Shown here: positions 28,619 to 38,211 of the stretch, in pieces
Layout: each line of letters starts with the position of its first letter
Numbering within the stretch: position 1 is the first letter of the stretch
DNA from: Deltaproteobacteria bacterium
Lineage (GTDB): Bacteria; Desulfobacterota; Desulfobulbia; Desulfobulbales; Desulfurivibrionaceae
DNA length: 52,974 nt
Assembly: GCA_021802645.1 (NCBI GenBank)
Contig: JAJZRO010000017.1
Coordinates: 1-52,974 of the forward strand
Direction: 5' to 3'
Notes under the pieces: generated by a model
Seen by the model: the letters and a program-made list of their open reading frames with translations, nothing else
Databases searched by the model: none
What the model was told of the DNA's origin: nothing
Translations under genes and position numbers: made by a program

Positions 28619-29110
28619 TCAGGAGTGAGTCAGTTGGTTGATTTTGTATTGGAGATAGACGTTGAGCAACAGCAGGGTCCAGAGGTTCGAAAAAGGGATG
28701 TCCCGCTGAAGATGATCGTTGTGATTGAAATGATCCGCCAGCATCCGTTTCGCCCTGAAGGTCTGATAGACCAGCGGCACCAGGGCCAGCAGCGCCAAGA
28801 GGTTGGCGACGAGGTCGAGCAGTGTCGCGGCAAGTTGTTGCCCCGGTTCGATAGCGTTTGCGAGGGGCATGGTCAGGTATGCTGCATAGAGACTCAGAAG
28901 AAGCGCCAGGCCAAAGGCGAGGAGGGCGGCCACCAGGGTCCCCTTGTGCAGCCGTTCCTCGCTGTGCAGTTGATTGAAGGCGGCGCGTCGGGTGAGGAGC
29001 CAGATGGGCAGATAGAGGCCGCCGCTTATCACGGTGAGTAGAAGGACCACGGCCACCGGGACTTTCCTGAACGGGATTGCCGGGGACGGAGAGGTCTTGT
29101 TGGTTGCCAT
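28619..29110 (-). CDS. DUF4234-like small membrane protein
   Basis: 163 aa with four hydrophobic segments. The N-terminal pattern FRKVPVAVVLLLTVISGGLYLPIWLLTRRAAFNQLHS fits DUF4234 proteins (TxGIYxxYW-type motif). Function unknown. ATG 29110 starts a sensible soluble N-terminus; the frame upstream is open but unsupported. Confidence 0.7.
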   Translation of the reverse strand: MATNKTSPSPAIPFRKVPVAVVLLLTVISGGLYLPIWLLTRRAAFNQLHSEERLHKGTLVAALLAFGLALLLSLYAAYLTMPLANAIEPGQQLAATLLDLVANLLALLALVPLVYQTFRAKRMLADHFNHNDHLQRDIPFSNLWTLLLLNVYLQYKINQLTHS

Positions 29111-29238
29111 GCCTGCCTCCCTGCAGGTGAGGGGTGAGTGGAAAAATGACATGGGGCCATGCTTCTTTTACCCCTGCGGACGCCGTCCGTCAATCGGACT
29201 GGTCGGCGGCCGCCGCGCCGCCGCGGGGAACGGCCCGA

Positions 29239-29841
29239 TTAGTTCTCCCCGCCCAGGTCGGCGAAATCCTGGCGCAGCCGTTCGAGCCGTTTCTTGTAGC
29301 CTTCGGCGTCGCCGTATTCCAGAAATTTGCCGTAGCGGCTGTGGATGGCGGCGATCTTGCGGGCATGCTTGATCGGGCACCAGTATTGTTCGGTGCGGGC
29401 GGCGATCTCCTGCACGTAGCAAATGAGGCCGTTGAAGTAGCCGCAGTAGGCGCAGTTGATCTTTTCGATCAGGTTGAGGTAGCGCAGGGCGTGGCGGTCC
29501 ATGACGATATAGTCGCTCCGCCGCACCTTGGGAATGCCGTAGATCGGGAAGCAGACTGCATGGTAGATGGAAACCATCAGATCCAGGCCCAGGGCCGGCA
29601 GCAGACACGCCCAGATGACCGGCGCGGTCAGCAGGTTGAAGAGGGTGGCGGTGGCGAGATAGGGGGCAAGACGGGTGGCGTATTCTTTGTGGCGGCGCTT
29701 GACCTCCTGCTCGAACAGGACCTTGCGGCCGCGGATGGTGTAGAAGAACTCCTCCTCCTTTTTCTGGATCTCGGCGGCGAGTTCGTTCTCCAGCTTCTTG
29801 ATCCGTTCGATCAGCTCTTCCAGTTTTTCCATCTTTTCCAT
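29239..29841 (-). CDS. Conserved membrane protein with coiled coil and Cys cluster
   Basis: 200 aa. Residues 1-60 are a coiled coil (MEKMEKLEELIERIKKLENE). Two membrane helices follow (LAPYLATATLFNLLTAPVIWACLLPALG). Then comes a soluble region with CAYCGYFNG (CxxC), CYVQEI and CPIKHARK. This could bind a metal or be redox active. The neighbouring arrangement does not reveal a role. I recognise the type as a conserved hypothetical protein only. Confidence 0.75.
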   Translation of the reverse strand: MEKMEKLEELIERIKKLENELAAEIQKKEEEFFYTIRGRKVLFEQEVKRRHKEYATRLAPYLATATLFNLLTAPVIWACLLPALGLDLMVSIYHAVCFPIYGIPKVRRSDYIVMDRHALRYLNLIEKINCAYCGYFNGLICYVQEIAARTEQYWCPIKHARKIAAIHSRYGKFLEYGDAEGYKKRLERLRQDFADLGGEN

Positions 29842-29866
29842 GGGAGTTCCTTGGGGCTTGGGCTGG

Positions 29867-30766
29867 TCACAGCAGTTGGGAGAGAAGCGGCAGGGTGGCG
29901 AAGCTCAGGATGACGCCGAGGCCCACCAGGGCGGCGGTAAGCGGCGGCGCCAGCTCGGCGAGGATGGCCAAGGCGCCGGCCGAGACCATGGGCGGCATGC
30001 CGGCCTCGAAGATCGAAACCCTGGCGGCTTGGCCATCGAGGTGAAGGAGGCGGCAGACGAGCAGGGCGGCCAAGGGGGCTGCGATGAGTTTGAGGCAGAG
30101 GCCCATGGTCAGCGGCGCCAATATCTCCTTCTCAAGTTTCAGGGTGAGCTGGAAGCCCACGGCAACCATCACCACCGGCACCAGGGTGGCGGCCAGGGTC
30201 TTGAGCAGGGCGGTCATTACCGCCGGGTAGGCAAAGGGCCGGAGTGCCAGGGCCGCCAGCAGGGCGAGGAAGGGCGGGAAGAGGAAGATGCTGCGGAGGA
30301 TGCCGGCCGGGGTCGGTGTTCCCTGGCCGTTGCCGTAGACCGCGAGCACCAGCGAGCCGTAGGTCGCCAGCCCCACAAAGGAGCCGAGCTGGTCGTAGAG
30401 CACGGCATAGGGCACGGCCGCGGGTCCGAAAAAGGCCTGCACCATCGGGATGCCGAGAAACGAGGTGTTGCCCAGCGGCACCAGCAGCAGGAGGCAGCCG
30501 ATGACCGGCCGCGACCACTGACACAGGGCGGCCAAGCCCAGCACGGCGGCGGCCCCCAGCGCCAGCATGAGCCAGGGCATCAGGGCCGGGACCAGGAGTT
30601 CCCGTGACCAGGCCAGCTCCGGAATCTTGAGGAGCACCAAGGCGGGCAAGGCGACGTAGATGACAAAAAGGTTGAGCACGGTGCCGCCCTCGCGGGGGAA
30701 ACCGGGCAGCCGCTTGAGGCCCATGCCGATGAGCAGGCAGGCGATGGTGAGGACGAAATTTTCCAT
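29867..30766 (-). CDS. Auxin efflux carrier (AEC) family permease
   Basis: 299 aa, ten hydrophobic segments arranged as an inverted repeat. The N-terminal half contains LNLFVIYVALPALVLLKIP and the hinge PLGNTSFLGIPMV; the C-terminal half has EAGMPPMVSAGALA. Bacterial members move malonate, malate or other organic anions. Lies between a cupin gene (16 bp) and the coiled-coil membrane protein. Confidence 0.88.
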   Translation of the reverse strand: MENFVLTIACLLIGMGLKRLPGFPREGGTVLNLFVIYVALPALVLLKIPELAWSRELLVPALMPWLMLALGAAAVLGLAALCQWSRPVIGCLLLLVPLGNTSFLGIPMVQAFFGPAAVPYAVLYDQLGSFVGLATYGSLVLAVYGNGQGTPTPAGILRSIFLFPPFLALLAALALRPFAYPAVMTALLKTLAATLVPVVMVAVGFQLTLKLEKEILAPLTMGLCLKLIAAPLAALLVCRLLHLDGQAARVSIFEAGMPPMVSAGALAILAELAPPLTAALVGLGVILSFATLPLLSQLL

Positions 30767-30782
30767 GGCGGCAGGGAGCGGG

Positions 30783-31115
30783 TCACTCCTGATCGCGGTA
30801 ATGGAGGGCGAGCCAGATGGTCGCGGTGGTCGGGTCGGTCCACTCCACCCGGTGACGGCAATGGGCGGGGATCGTCAGATAGTCGCCCGGTTTCAGGCGG
30901 ATCGGCTCCACCTCTCCCTCGATGTGCAGCCCGGCGCTGCCGGCAAGCAGCAGCACCCATTCCTCTTCCGTCTGATCGTACCACTCGCCCGCCGGCGTGG
31001 CGTGGCCGTGGGAGACGATCCGTTCCAGCCGCAGCCCCGGGCGATGCAGGAGTTCCTTAAAGGCCTCCCGGGGCATCTTGGGAGGAAGGTCGTCGTAGAG
31101 GTTGGCAATGCGCAT
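30783..31115 (-). CDS. Cupin domain protein
   Basis: 110 aa single cupin. Motif 1 is degenerate (SHGHATPAGEWYDQTEEEWVLLLAG) and motif 2 is PGDYLTIPAHCRHRVEW, with His residues available for a metal. It probably works as a small-molecule binding or isomerase-like protein; no substrate is evident. Likely co-transcribed with the AEC permease. Confidence 0.85.
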   Translation of the reverse strand: MRIANLYDDLPPKMPREAFKELLHRPGLRLERIVSHGHATPAGEWYDQTEEEWVLLLAGSAGLHIEGEVEPIRLKPGDYLTIPAHCRHRVEWTDPTTATIWLALHYRDQE

Positions 31116-31156
31116 CGATGATCGGCTCGTGGTCAGGGCGCTCCCGGTGGCGCGCC

Positions 31157-31687
31157 TCAGTTCGGCTGGAGCGCGTTGTCGCCGCTGACGGCGGCCAGAT
31201 ACTCCTTGACCCGGCTGATGGTGGCGACAAAGAGCCGAGAGCCGGCCATGGCGGTGAAAAGATCGTCCGGGGCGCCGCAGTAACGGGCAAATTGTCGGCC
31301 CACCACCCCGGCGGGATCGGCGCCGTTGTCCTCCTGCAGGGCGCCGAGATAGCGGTCAAGCCGCTCGCGCATCTCGGCGAAGTAATCCACCTCGCTGCCG
31401 ATCATCAGGCCGGAGGTGTGGGAGACGTTGGCGGCCAGTTCATGGATCGCCTGCCAGTACTGTTCCGCCAGCCCCTGCCGGAAGGGGGATTCTTCCAGGG
31501 CATAGAGGATACCCCAGCCGACGAAGATGATTTTCACGAGCTGGAGTTCGTACTCCACGGTATCGGCGTTCGCCTCAACCTCGGCCGGCAGGTTCGCCAC
31601 CAGCCATTTCACGTCCTCGCGGTCGATGGCAAAGTTGAAGATGCCCTCGGTCACGGGGTCAAGGGCGGGGGTGTCGGTGGGTTCCAT
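31157..31687 (-). CDS. Conserved hypothetical protein
   Basis: 176 aa, soluble, mainly helical, acidic. No catalytic motif recognised. ATG 31687 is favoured over an ATG six codons upstream because AAGGAG stands before it. It lies between a small ORF and the cupin gene on the same strand. Confidence 0.7.
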   Translation of the reverse strand: MEPTDTPALDPVTEGIFNFAIDREDVKWLVANLPAEVEANADTVEYELQLVKIIFVGWGILYALEESPFRQGLAEQYWQAIHELAANVSHTSGLMIGSEVDYFAEMRERLDRYLGALQEDNGADPAGVVGRQFARYCGAPDDLFTAMAGSRLFVATISRVKEYLAAVSGDNALQPN

Positions 31688-31762
31688 GGCGCTCCTTGTT
31701 GGCAAACGATTGGCAGGTTACCGGAATATCCCTGGTCCGTGGTCTTTTGTCAACCGCGCCGG

Positions 31763-31864
31763 TCAATCGGCCAGCCGCCGAATCGGATAGGGTGTCAGTT
31801 GCAGCAGGATGATGCCGGGTCTGCCAAAGGCCATGCCGCTGGGGTGGGTGGTCTCAATGGTCAT
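31763..31864 (-). CDS. Putative 33-residue small protein
   Basis: MTIETTHPSGMAFGRPGIIL continuing to a TGA at 31763-31765. An AAAGGA site lies 6-7 nt before the ATG. It starts 16 bp after the stop of the large PAS histidine kinase. There is one hydrophobic patch (GIILLQL), too short for a clear membrane helix. Coding status rests on the ribosome site and position only. Confidence 0.4.
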   Translation of the reverse strand: MTIETTHPSGMAFGRPGIILLQLTPYPIRRLAD

Positions 31865-31880
31865 GGTATTCCTTTGGGGC

Positions 31881-34757
31881 TTAATCTTTCAGAGCCCGGC
31901 GAACGGCGTCGGAGAAGTCGTGGACGGTAAAAGGCTTCTGGATGAAGTGCATGCCCTGTTCCAGCACACCGTGCTGGGCGACGATATCGGCAGTATAGCC
32001 CGACATATAGAGGCAACGAAGCCCCGGTCGCTGCGCCATGAGTTTATTGGACAGTTCGCGGCCGTTCATTTCGGGCATCACTACGTCGGTAATCAGCAGA
32101 TGGATGCGGCCAGGGTGCTCCTGCGCGAGGCGTAAGGCCTCGGCCGCATTCCGGGCAACGAGCACGCTGTAGCCGCTCAACTCCAGCACGGTTCTGCCGA
32201 GTTTCAGGATCGCCTCTTCGTCTTCCACCAGCAGCACCGTTTCGGTACCGCCCGCAGGTGCTACCACCACGCTGGTCAGCAGAGAATCCGCTGGTTCGGC
32301 CATCATGCGCGGCAGATAGATGCGGAAGGTGGTGCCTTGGTCGGGAGCGCTTGCGACGGTGAGAATCCCGTTGTTTTGCCGAACAATGCCGTACACCGTG
32401 GCCAGCCCCAGGCCGGTGCCCTTGCCCTGCTCCTTGGTGGTGAAGAAGGGCTCGAAGATCTGCGTGAGCGTGGCCTGATCCATGCCGCAGCCGTTGTCGC
32501 TCACCGTGAGCAGGACGTAGTCGCCGGGGGGGCAATCAGGGTAGTCTGCGCAAGCGGCCGCGTCGAGGCAGCTGTTTTCCGTGGCAATGGTGATCGTGCC
32601 GGTGTCGCTGATGGCATCGCGGGCATTGACCGCGAGGTTCGCCAGGATCTGGTCGAGCTGGGAGGGGTCGATTTTTACCCGCCAGAGCTCGTGTCCAGGC
32701 ATCCAGACCAGATCGATATTCTCGCCGATGAGCCGTTGCAGCATCTTGAGCATGCCGGCCACCGTGTCGTTGAGATCGAGCACCCTGGGGGCGGCGGTCT
32801 GCTTGCGGGCAAAGGCGAGGAGCTGGCGGGTGAGGTCGGCGGAGCGGCGAGCAGCCTTGCGGATTTCGTTGAGGTTATCCTGGAGCGGGTCGCCTGCCGG
32901 CAGCTCGTTGAGAGTAAGGTCGCAGTAACCGAGGATGGTCTGCAGCATGTTGTTGAAGTCGTGCGCCACGCCGCCGGCCAGCCGGCCGACGGATTCCATT
33001 TTCTGCGCTTGGAGCAGTTGGGCCTGGAGCCGCTCTTTTTCCACCTGCATCTGCCGCTGTTCGTTGATGTCGATGATGACACCATCGAGCCAGAGCAGCT
33101 TCCCGTTGGCGTCGAAGATGCCTTGGCCTTTTTCGTGAACCCAGAGGGTGGCGCCGTCGGCCCGGACGATGCGGTATTCCATTTCGTAGGGCCGGTGGGC
33201 GTTCACTCCATCCTGCACGGCGCGGTCCACCAGGGCGGCATCCTCGGGGTGGATGATGCTCGCATAGGAACGGACCCTGTTGTCGAGGAAGTCGCTGGCC
33301 GGGTAGCCGGTCAGTTGTCTCGCCCCCTCGCTGAAGAAGAGCATGGTCCAGTGCGCATCGTTCAGGCAGCGGTAGGCCAGACCCGGCAGGTTGTTGACCA
33401 GCGTCCGGTAGCGTTCCTCGCTCTCCCGGAGCGCCTTTTCGGTGCGTTTGCGTTCGGTGATGTCGGTGTGGACGCCGACCAGGCCGATGACGCGGCCGTC
33501 TTGGTCCTTGTTGGCATAGGCCTGGAGGGAGATGTGCAGCACCTGGCGATCCTTGCCATACATTTCGACCTCGCCGTCCCAGCGACCGCCAGCTATGAGG
33601 GTTCGGAAGATTTCCCTGCCCACGGCCTGATCGACATAAACTGTCACTGGCGGGTCGTCGCCGACCTCGCCAAAGAGTTTGGTGAAGGCCTCGTTCTGGT
33701 AGTAGTGCTTCCCTTCCGGGGTGGCCATGGCAATGGCATCCGAGGCGTTTTCCACCAGGATGTTGAAGAGCCGCAGGCTTTCTTCCGCCTGCTTGCGGGC
33801 AGTGATGTCCACCAGCAGGGCCAGGACGTAATTGACCCTGCCATCAGCAAAGCGGACGCAGCCGATGGAGACCTCGGCCCAGAGGACGGTGCCATCCTTG
33901 CGGAGAAAACGCTTCTCCATGGAGTATCCGTCGATGGTTCCGGTGAGCATCTGTTCAAAGCGCGTTACATCCGCCAGCAAATCGTCGGGGTGGGTGATTT
34001 CGGCCCAGGTGAGGCGGGACAACTCCTGACGGGAATAGCCCAGCATCTGACACAACTTGTCGTTCACCTGCAGCCAGCCCTTCTGCGGCGAGGTGATGGC
34101 CTTGCCGACGATTTGATGCTCGAAAAAGAGGCGCATCCGCTCTTCGTTCGCCGCCAGTTGGGCGGCATCGTGCTCCCGCCGCAGGCGGTTGACCATGAGC
34201 ATGCCCAAAAGTGTCGTGGCTACCGGATAGATGGTGAGCACCGGCAGGGTGATGTGGGTGAGAACATGCTGGGCTGTCGGCCAGGGCAGGATGAGCATCA
34301 TGGCCAGCATGTCCAGGTGGAGGAGGAGGCCGAAAAGATAAAGCTCCTGCCAGGTGAGGTCGGTGAGCGGGCGGCGGCGATGGTGGCGCCAGACGATGCC
34401 GATGGTGCCGGTGGTGCAAATCACCGCCACCCCGGTCCAGGCCGCGGCACCGCCTTGTGAGAGGCGGAAGAGCGCGGTCATGGCCATGGCGACCGCGGTG
34501 GGCACCACCCCGAAGAAGAGGCCGGCGATGCCGAGCAGCACCGAGCGGGTGTCGAAGACAATGCCCGGCACGTAGATCCAGGGCGAGAGCATGATGATAA
34601 TGCCGAGGCCACCCACCACGCCGCCCACCGTGAGCCGCATCGGCAGCGGCCAGGGGCCGACTTTGTAGCGGCTGGTCAGAACATCGAAGAGGAACGCCAT
34701 GGTCAGCAGGAGGGCGGCGTTCTGGATAAGGGCGGTGAAGATGCTGGCGGTCTCCAT
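31881..34757 (-). CDS. Hybrid sensor histidine kinase: 5TM region, three PAS domains, receiver
   Basis: 958 aa. The N-terminal 190 residues have about six hydrophobic helices of the 5TMR-LYT type (FLFDVLTSRYKVGPW...LSPWIYVPGIVFDTRSVLLGIAGLFFG). Three PAS/PAC modules follow (about 205-580). Then come the phospho-acceptor His599 (GGVAHDFNN), an HATPase with DNGCGMDQATLTQIFEPFF and GTGLGL, and a C-terminal receiver with Asp891 (LLITDVVMP). The presence of its own receiver suggests phosphorelay to a separate Hpt or regulator not seen nearby. ATG 34757 is chosen; it is 16 bp after the YjbQ-type gene. The ligand is unknown. Confidence 0.93.
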   Translation of the reverse strand: METASIFTALIQNAALLLTMAFLFDVLTSRYKVGPWPLPMRLTVGGVVGGLGIIIMLSPWIYVPGIVFDTRSVLLGIAGLFFGVVPTAVAMAMTALFRLSQGGAAAWTGVAVICTTGTIGIVWRHHRRRPLTDLTWQELYLFGLLLHLDMLAMMLILPWPTAQHVLTHITLPVLTIYPVATTLLGMLMVNRLRREHDAAQLAANEERMRLFFEHQIVGKAITSPQKGWLQVNDKLCQMLGYSRQELSRLTWAEITHPDDLLADVTRFEQMLTGTIDGYSMEKRFLRKDGTVLWAEVSIGCVRFADGRVNYVLALLVDITARKQAEESLRLFNILVENASDAIAMATPEGKHYYQNEAFTKLFGEVGDDPPVTVYVDQAVGREIFRTLIAGGRWDGEVEMYGKDRQVLHISLQAYANKDQDGRVIGLVGVHTDITERKRTEKALRESEERYRTLVNNLPGLAYRCLNDAHWTMLFFSEGARQLTGYPASDFLDNRVRSYASIIHPEDAALVDRAVQDGVNAHRPYEMEYRIVRADGATLWVHEKGQGIFDANGKLLWLDGVIIDINEQRQMQVEKERLQAQLLQAQKMESVGRLAGGVAHDFNNMLQTILGYCDLTLNELPAGDPLQDNLNEIRKAARRSADLTRQLLAFARKQTAAPRVLDLNDTVAGMLKMLQRLIGENIDLVWMPGHELWRVKIDPSQLDQILANLAVNARDAISDTGTITIATENSCLDAAACADYPDCPPGDYVLLTVSDNGCGMDQATLTQIFEPFFTTKEQGKGTGLGLATVYGIVRQNNGILTVASAPDQGTTFRIYLPRMMAEPADSLLTSVVVAPAGGTETVLLVEDEEAILKLGRTVLELSGYSVLVARNAAEALRLAQEHPGRIHLLITDVVMPEMNGRELSNKLMAQRPGLRCLYMSGYTADIVAQHGVLEQGMHFIQKPFTVHDFSDAVRRALKD

Positions 34758-34773
34758 GGGCGCTCTCCGGCTC

Positions 34774-35190
34774 CTATTCGCCGATGATCTTGACCAGCAC
34801 CCGCTTCTTGCGGCCGCCGTCGAATTCGCCGTAGAAGATCTGTTCCCAGGGGCCGAAATCGAGTTTGCCACCTGTTACCGCCACCACCACCTCGCGTCCC
34901 ATGATCTGCCGTTTGAGGTGGGCGTCGGCATTGTCCTCGTAGCCGTTGTGGCGATACTGGGAGATCGGTTCGTGGGGGGCGAGTTTTTCCAACCACACCT
35001 CGTAATCGTGGTGCAGACCACTCTCGTCGTCGTTGATGAAGACCGAGGCGGTGATGTGCATCGCATTGACCAGCACCAGCCCTTCGGTGACGCCGGAGGC
35101 GCGGAGGCATTCTTCCACCTGCGGCGTGATGTTGCGGAAAGCGCGGCGGGCGGGGATATGGAACCAGAGTTCCTGACGATAGCTTTTCAT
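34774..35190 (-). CDS. YjbQ/UPF0047 family protein
   Basis: 138 aa. The family's conserved stretches are seen: [45 protein letters not shown] and [13 protein letters not shown]. Members have weak thiamine-phosphate synthase activity in vitro and are otherwise uncharacterised. Upstream of and possibly co-transcribed with the large kinase. Confidence 0.93.
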   Translation of the reverse strand: MKSYRQELWFHIPARRAFRNITPQVEECLRASGVTEGLVLVNAMHITASVFINDDESGLHHDYEVWLEKLAPHEPISQYRHNGYEDNADAHLKRQIMGREVVVAVTGGKLDFGPWEQIFYGEFDGGRKKRVLVKIIGE

Positions 35191-35406
35191 GGGCGCCTGT
35201 CTAGGTTGGAGTCGCGTGAACGGCTGGCGATGCTTATCAGTATACCTTCTTCCCGGCCGGACGTCCACGCCCCTGCGCTTGACAATTTCCCCAAACTCCT
35301 CCATCCTGACATTAAGATATCCTTTAGTGGCACAACGGGATATTTTTTCGTTTTTTTTGTGGGTTGAGTCCACCGGGCCAGGGTGCGCAGCGGAGAGGGG
35401 CGATCC

Positions 35407-37710
35407 ATGAAGATTCCACAGCGTTGGAAAAACGATGGGCAGATGCTTTCCTACCTGGTGATGGGGGCGGCCCTGTTCTGGTCGGGCCTCATCGTCGCCT
35501 CCGGGGTCTGGAATCTGCTGCGTGACCGCGAGGAGACGCTTCGGCTGGCACAGCACGAAGCCAGGGTACATATCGACAAGGATCTTGCCTTCCGTCGTTG
35601 GGCCACCTCGCACGGTGGTGTCTATGTGCCGGTGGACGCCATGACTCCCCCTAACCCAAATTTGCGTCAGATCGCCGAACGCGACCTGCTCACCCCCTCC
35701 GGCCGGCAGCTCACCCTGATGAATCCCGCCTACATGGTGCGGCAGGTGATGACGCAATCCGCTGAGCTTTACGGCGTTAAGGGCAAGATCACCAGCCTCA
35801 AGCTGTTCAACCCCGTCAATACTCCGGATCAATGGGAACGCGAGGCCTTGACCGCCTTTGCCGGGGGAGCGAAAGAGCGAATGGCGTCAACGGAAATCGC
35901 CGGGGTGCCGCATCTGCGCTACATGGTCCCGTTGTATATGGAGGAGGGGTGCCTCAAGTGCCATGGCGTGCAAGGCTATAAGGTCGGCGATGTCCGGGGC
36001 GGCGTCTCGGTGGCCGTTCCGCTGGCGCCCTTTCTGGCCGAATACCACAATCGCGTGAGGCGCACGCTCGGTACCCATCTGGCGGTATGGGCCATGGGCC
36101 TGGGCTGCTTGCTCTTTTTCTATGGTCGCGGCAGAAAGGCCATTGTCATGCGGGCGGCCTGGGATGAGGAGCGCGAACGGCTGAATCGGCAGATGGCTCT
36201 CATCCTGAACTCCCTTGAGGAGGGGGTGGTGGGCATCGACCGGGAGGGGAGGGCGACCTTCGTCAACAAGGCGGCGGAGAGGATGTGTGGCTATGGCCGG
36301 GAGGAGTTGCTGGCCCAGGATTTCCACGCGAAGGTGCATCACAGCCGGGCCGACGGCAGCCCCTATCCGCCGGAGGAGTGCCCGCACTTTCAGGCCATCC
36401 ACAGCGGCGAAGCGAAGCGGATTGGCGAGGAGGTCTTCTGGCGCAAAGATGGTTCTTCGTTCCCGGTGGAATATTCCGTTGCTCCGCTGCGCAGAGGGAG
36501 CGAAGAGGGAGCGGGATGCGTGGTGGCCTTCGCCGACGTGAGCAGCAAATTGGAACTGGAGCAGCAGTTGCGACAGGCGCAGAAGATGGAAGCCATTGGC
36601 ACGCTCGCCGGCGGGATCGCCCACGATTTCAACAACATCCTCTCGGTGATCATCGGCTACGCCGAGATGGCGGCATTGAACCTGCCGCCGGAGAGTGAAG
36701 CGACAAAGGCCATTGAGGAAGTCACCCGGGCCGGCAGCCGGGCAGCGGATCTGGTGCGGCAGATCCTCACCTTCAGCCGCCGCAGTGAAAAGAGTTTCCA
36801 GCCGTTGCGGCTGCAGGGGCTGCTCAAGGAGGCATTGAAACTGCTGCGGGCCTCGATTCCTACCTCGGTCGAGATCCAGCAGAACATCGACAGCACATGC
36901 CGCTCGGTGTTGGCCGATGCCACTCAGATGCACCAACTCATCATGAACCTCTGCACCAACGCCTACCACGCCATGCTGGAGCAGGGCGGTACCTTGAAGG
37001 TCTCTTTAAGCGAGGTGGAACTCGGGCCGGGGGATTTGGGCAACAAGATAGAGTTGCAGCCGGGGGTGTATGTGCGGCTCTTGGTGAGCGATACCGGCCA
37101 TGGCATGGACAAGGCCACCATGGCGAAGATTTTCGAGCCTTACTTCACCACCAAGACCATGGGACAGGGAACCGGCCTGGGGCTCGCCATCGTGCACGGC
37201 ATTGTCAAGGCGATGAAGGGGGCGGTGACGGTCTACAGCGAAGTGGGCGTAGGGACCACCTTCCATGTGTATTTCCCCCTGGCGCCGGGGGAGGCGGCCC
37301 CGCCTGCCGTGACGGCGGAGCAGGGTATCCCGCGGGGCAGTGAGCGGCTGCTGGTGGTGGACGACGAGGAGAGCCTCGCCCAACTTTTCGCCCAGATCCT
37401 CTCTTCCCTGGGCTATCAGGTCACCATCTTTACCAATAGCTTGGAGGCACTGGCTTTCTTTGAAAAGGCGCCGGAGGCCGTTGACCTGGTGGTTACCGAC
37501 ATGACCATGCCCCATCTGAACGGCACACAATTGGCGCAGCGACTCACCGCCATCCGTCCCGAGCTGCCGGTCATCCTCTGCACCGGCTTCAGCGAACTGC
37601 TCGACGAAAGCACGATTCATTCCTGCGGAATTCAGGCCATGGTCATGAAGCCGGTGTCGCGAGCCAGAGTGGCCCGGGTGATCCGTGAGGTGCTGGAGGC
37701 GGCCCGCTGA
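35407..37710 (+). CDS. Haem-c (Tll0287-like) hybrid histidine kinase
   Basis: 767 aa. TM helix at about 15-37, a periplasmic Tll0287-like/DUF3365 domain with one c-type haem motif CLKCH (182-186), TM helix at about 220-240, PAS (about 265-385), phospho-acceptor His406 (GGIAHDFNN), HATPase ([25 protein letters not shown]) and a receiver with Asp698 (VVTDMTMP). The covalent haem suggests redox, O2 or NO sensing outside the cytoplasm. The start ATG 35407 follows GGAGAGGGG. Convergent with a receiver-only regulator 40 bp away, a likely phosphate partner. Confidence 0.93.
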   Translation: MKIPQRWKNDGQMLSYLVMGAALFWSGLIVASGVWNLLRDREETLRLAQHEARVHIDKDLAFRRWATSHGGVYVPVDAMTPPNPNLRQIAERDLLTPSGRQLTLMNPAYMVRQVMTQSAELYGVKGKITSLKLFNPVNTPDQWEREALTAFAGGAKERMASTEIAGVPHLRYMVPLYMEEGCLKCHGVQGYKVGDVRGGVSVAVPLAPFLAEYHNRVRRTLGTHLAVWAMGLGCLLFFYGRGRKAIVMRAAWDEERERLNRQMALILNSLEEGVVGIDREGRATFVNKAAERMCGYGREELLAQDFHAKVHHSRADGSPYPPEECPHFQAIHSGEAKRIGEEVFWRKDGSSFPVEYSVAPLRRGSEEGAGCVVAFADVSSKLELEQQLRQAQKMEAIGTLAGGIAHDFNNILSVIIGYAEMAALNLPPESEATKAIEEVTRAGSRAADLVRQILTFSRRSEKSFQPLRLQGLLKEALKLLRASIPTSVEIQQNIDSTCRSVLADATQMHQLIMNLCTNAYHAMLEQGGTLKVSLSEVELGPGDLGNKIELQPGVYVRLLVSDTGHGMDKATMAKIFEPYFTTKTMGQGTGLGLAIVHGIVKAMKGAVTVYSEVGVGTTFHVYFPLAPGEAAPPAVTAEQGIPRGSERLLVVDDEESLAQLFAQILSSLGYQVTIFTNSLEALAFFEKAPEAVDLVVTDMTMPHLNGTQLAQRLTAIRPELPVILCTGFSELLDESTIHSCGIQAMVMKPVSRARVARVIREVLEAAR

Positions 37711-37750
37711 TGCAATTCCGTCCGCCTTTGTCGGAGGCGGGATGGGGCGA

Positions 37751-38134
37751 TCAGAGTTCGTGCAGCAAGGTTTTCAGCAGGTTGATGGTGATGGCGGTGA
37801 TGGGCTTGGGCAGGACCTTGATCACACTCGGCCGGTTGCTCAGTTCCATAAGTTTCGCGGCGTCGTTGAAGCTGGTGATCACCACCACGCGGGGCAGGTC
37901 GGCGATGAGTTTCTTGGCGGCCCATTCCTCCACCACATCGAGAAAGACCTCGCCGTCGGTCACCGGCATCATGAGGTCGAGCAACACCAGATCCGGTTGG
38001 TATTGCAGCAACTGAAAGAGGGCCTCGGCGCCGTTTTCCGCCTCGGCGATCTCCGCATGCGCCAGCAGACGTCCCAGATGTTCCTTGAGGACCGTGCGGG
38101 CGGTGATTTCATCGTCGACGATCAGGAGTTTCAT
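37751..38134 (-). CDS. Single-domain response regulator
   Basis: 127 aa receiver. Acidic DDE near residue 8, Asp53 (LLDLMMP), Lys in VLPKPI. Ends directly after the fold with no output domain. Tail-to-tail with the haem-c kinase gene. It may be its target or a relay shuttle. Confidence 0.9.
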   Translation of the reverse strand: MKLLIVDDEITARTVLKEHLGRLLAHAEIAEAENGAEALFQLLQYQPDLVLLDLMMPVTDGEVFLDVVEEWAAKKLIADLPRVVVITSFNDAAKLMELSNRPSVIKVLPKPITAITINLLKTLLHEL

Positions 38135-38211
38135 GCGCGTCCGCTCCTCCCTGTGGGACGAGACAATTCAGCATCCCTCCAAGAAAAGGGTATCGGAGCG
38201 GGGCAATCAAA

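Noticed and set aside
35300-35370. Sigma-54 promoter (TGGCAC at about 35328) upstream of the haem-c kinase.
   Set aside because: No TTGC at the required 5-nt spacing.
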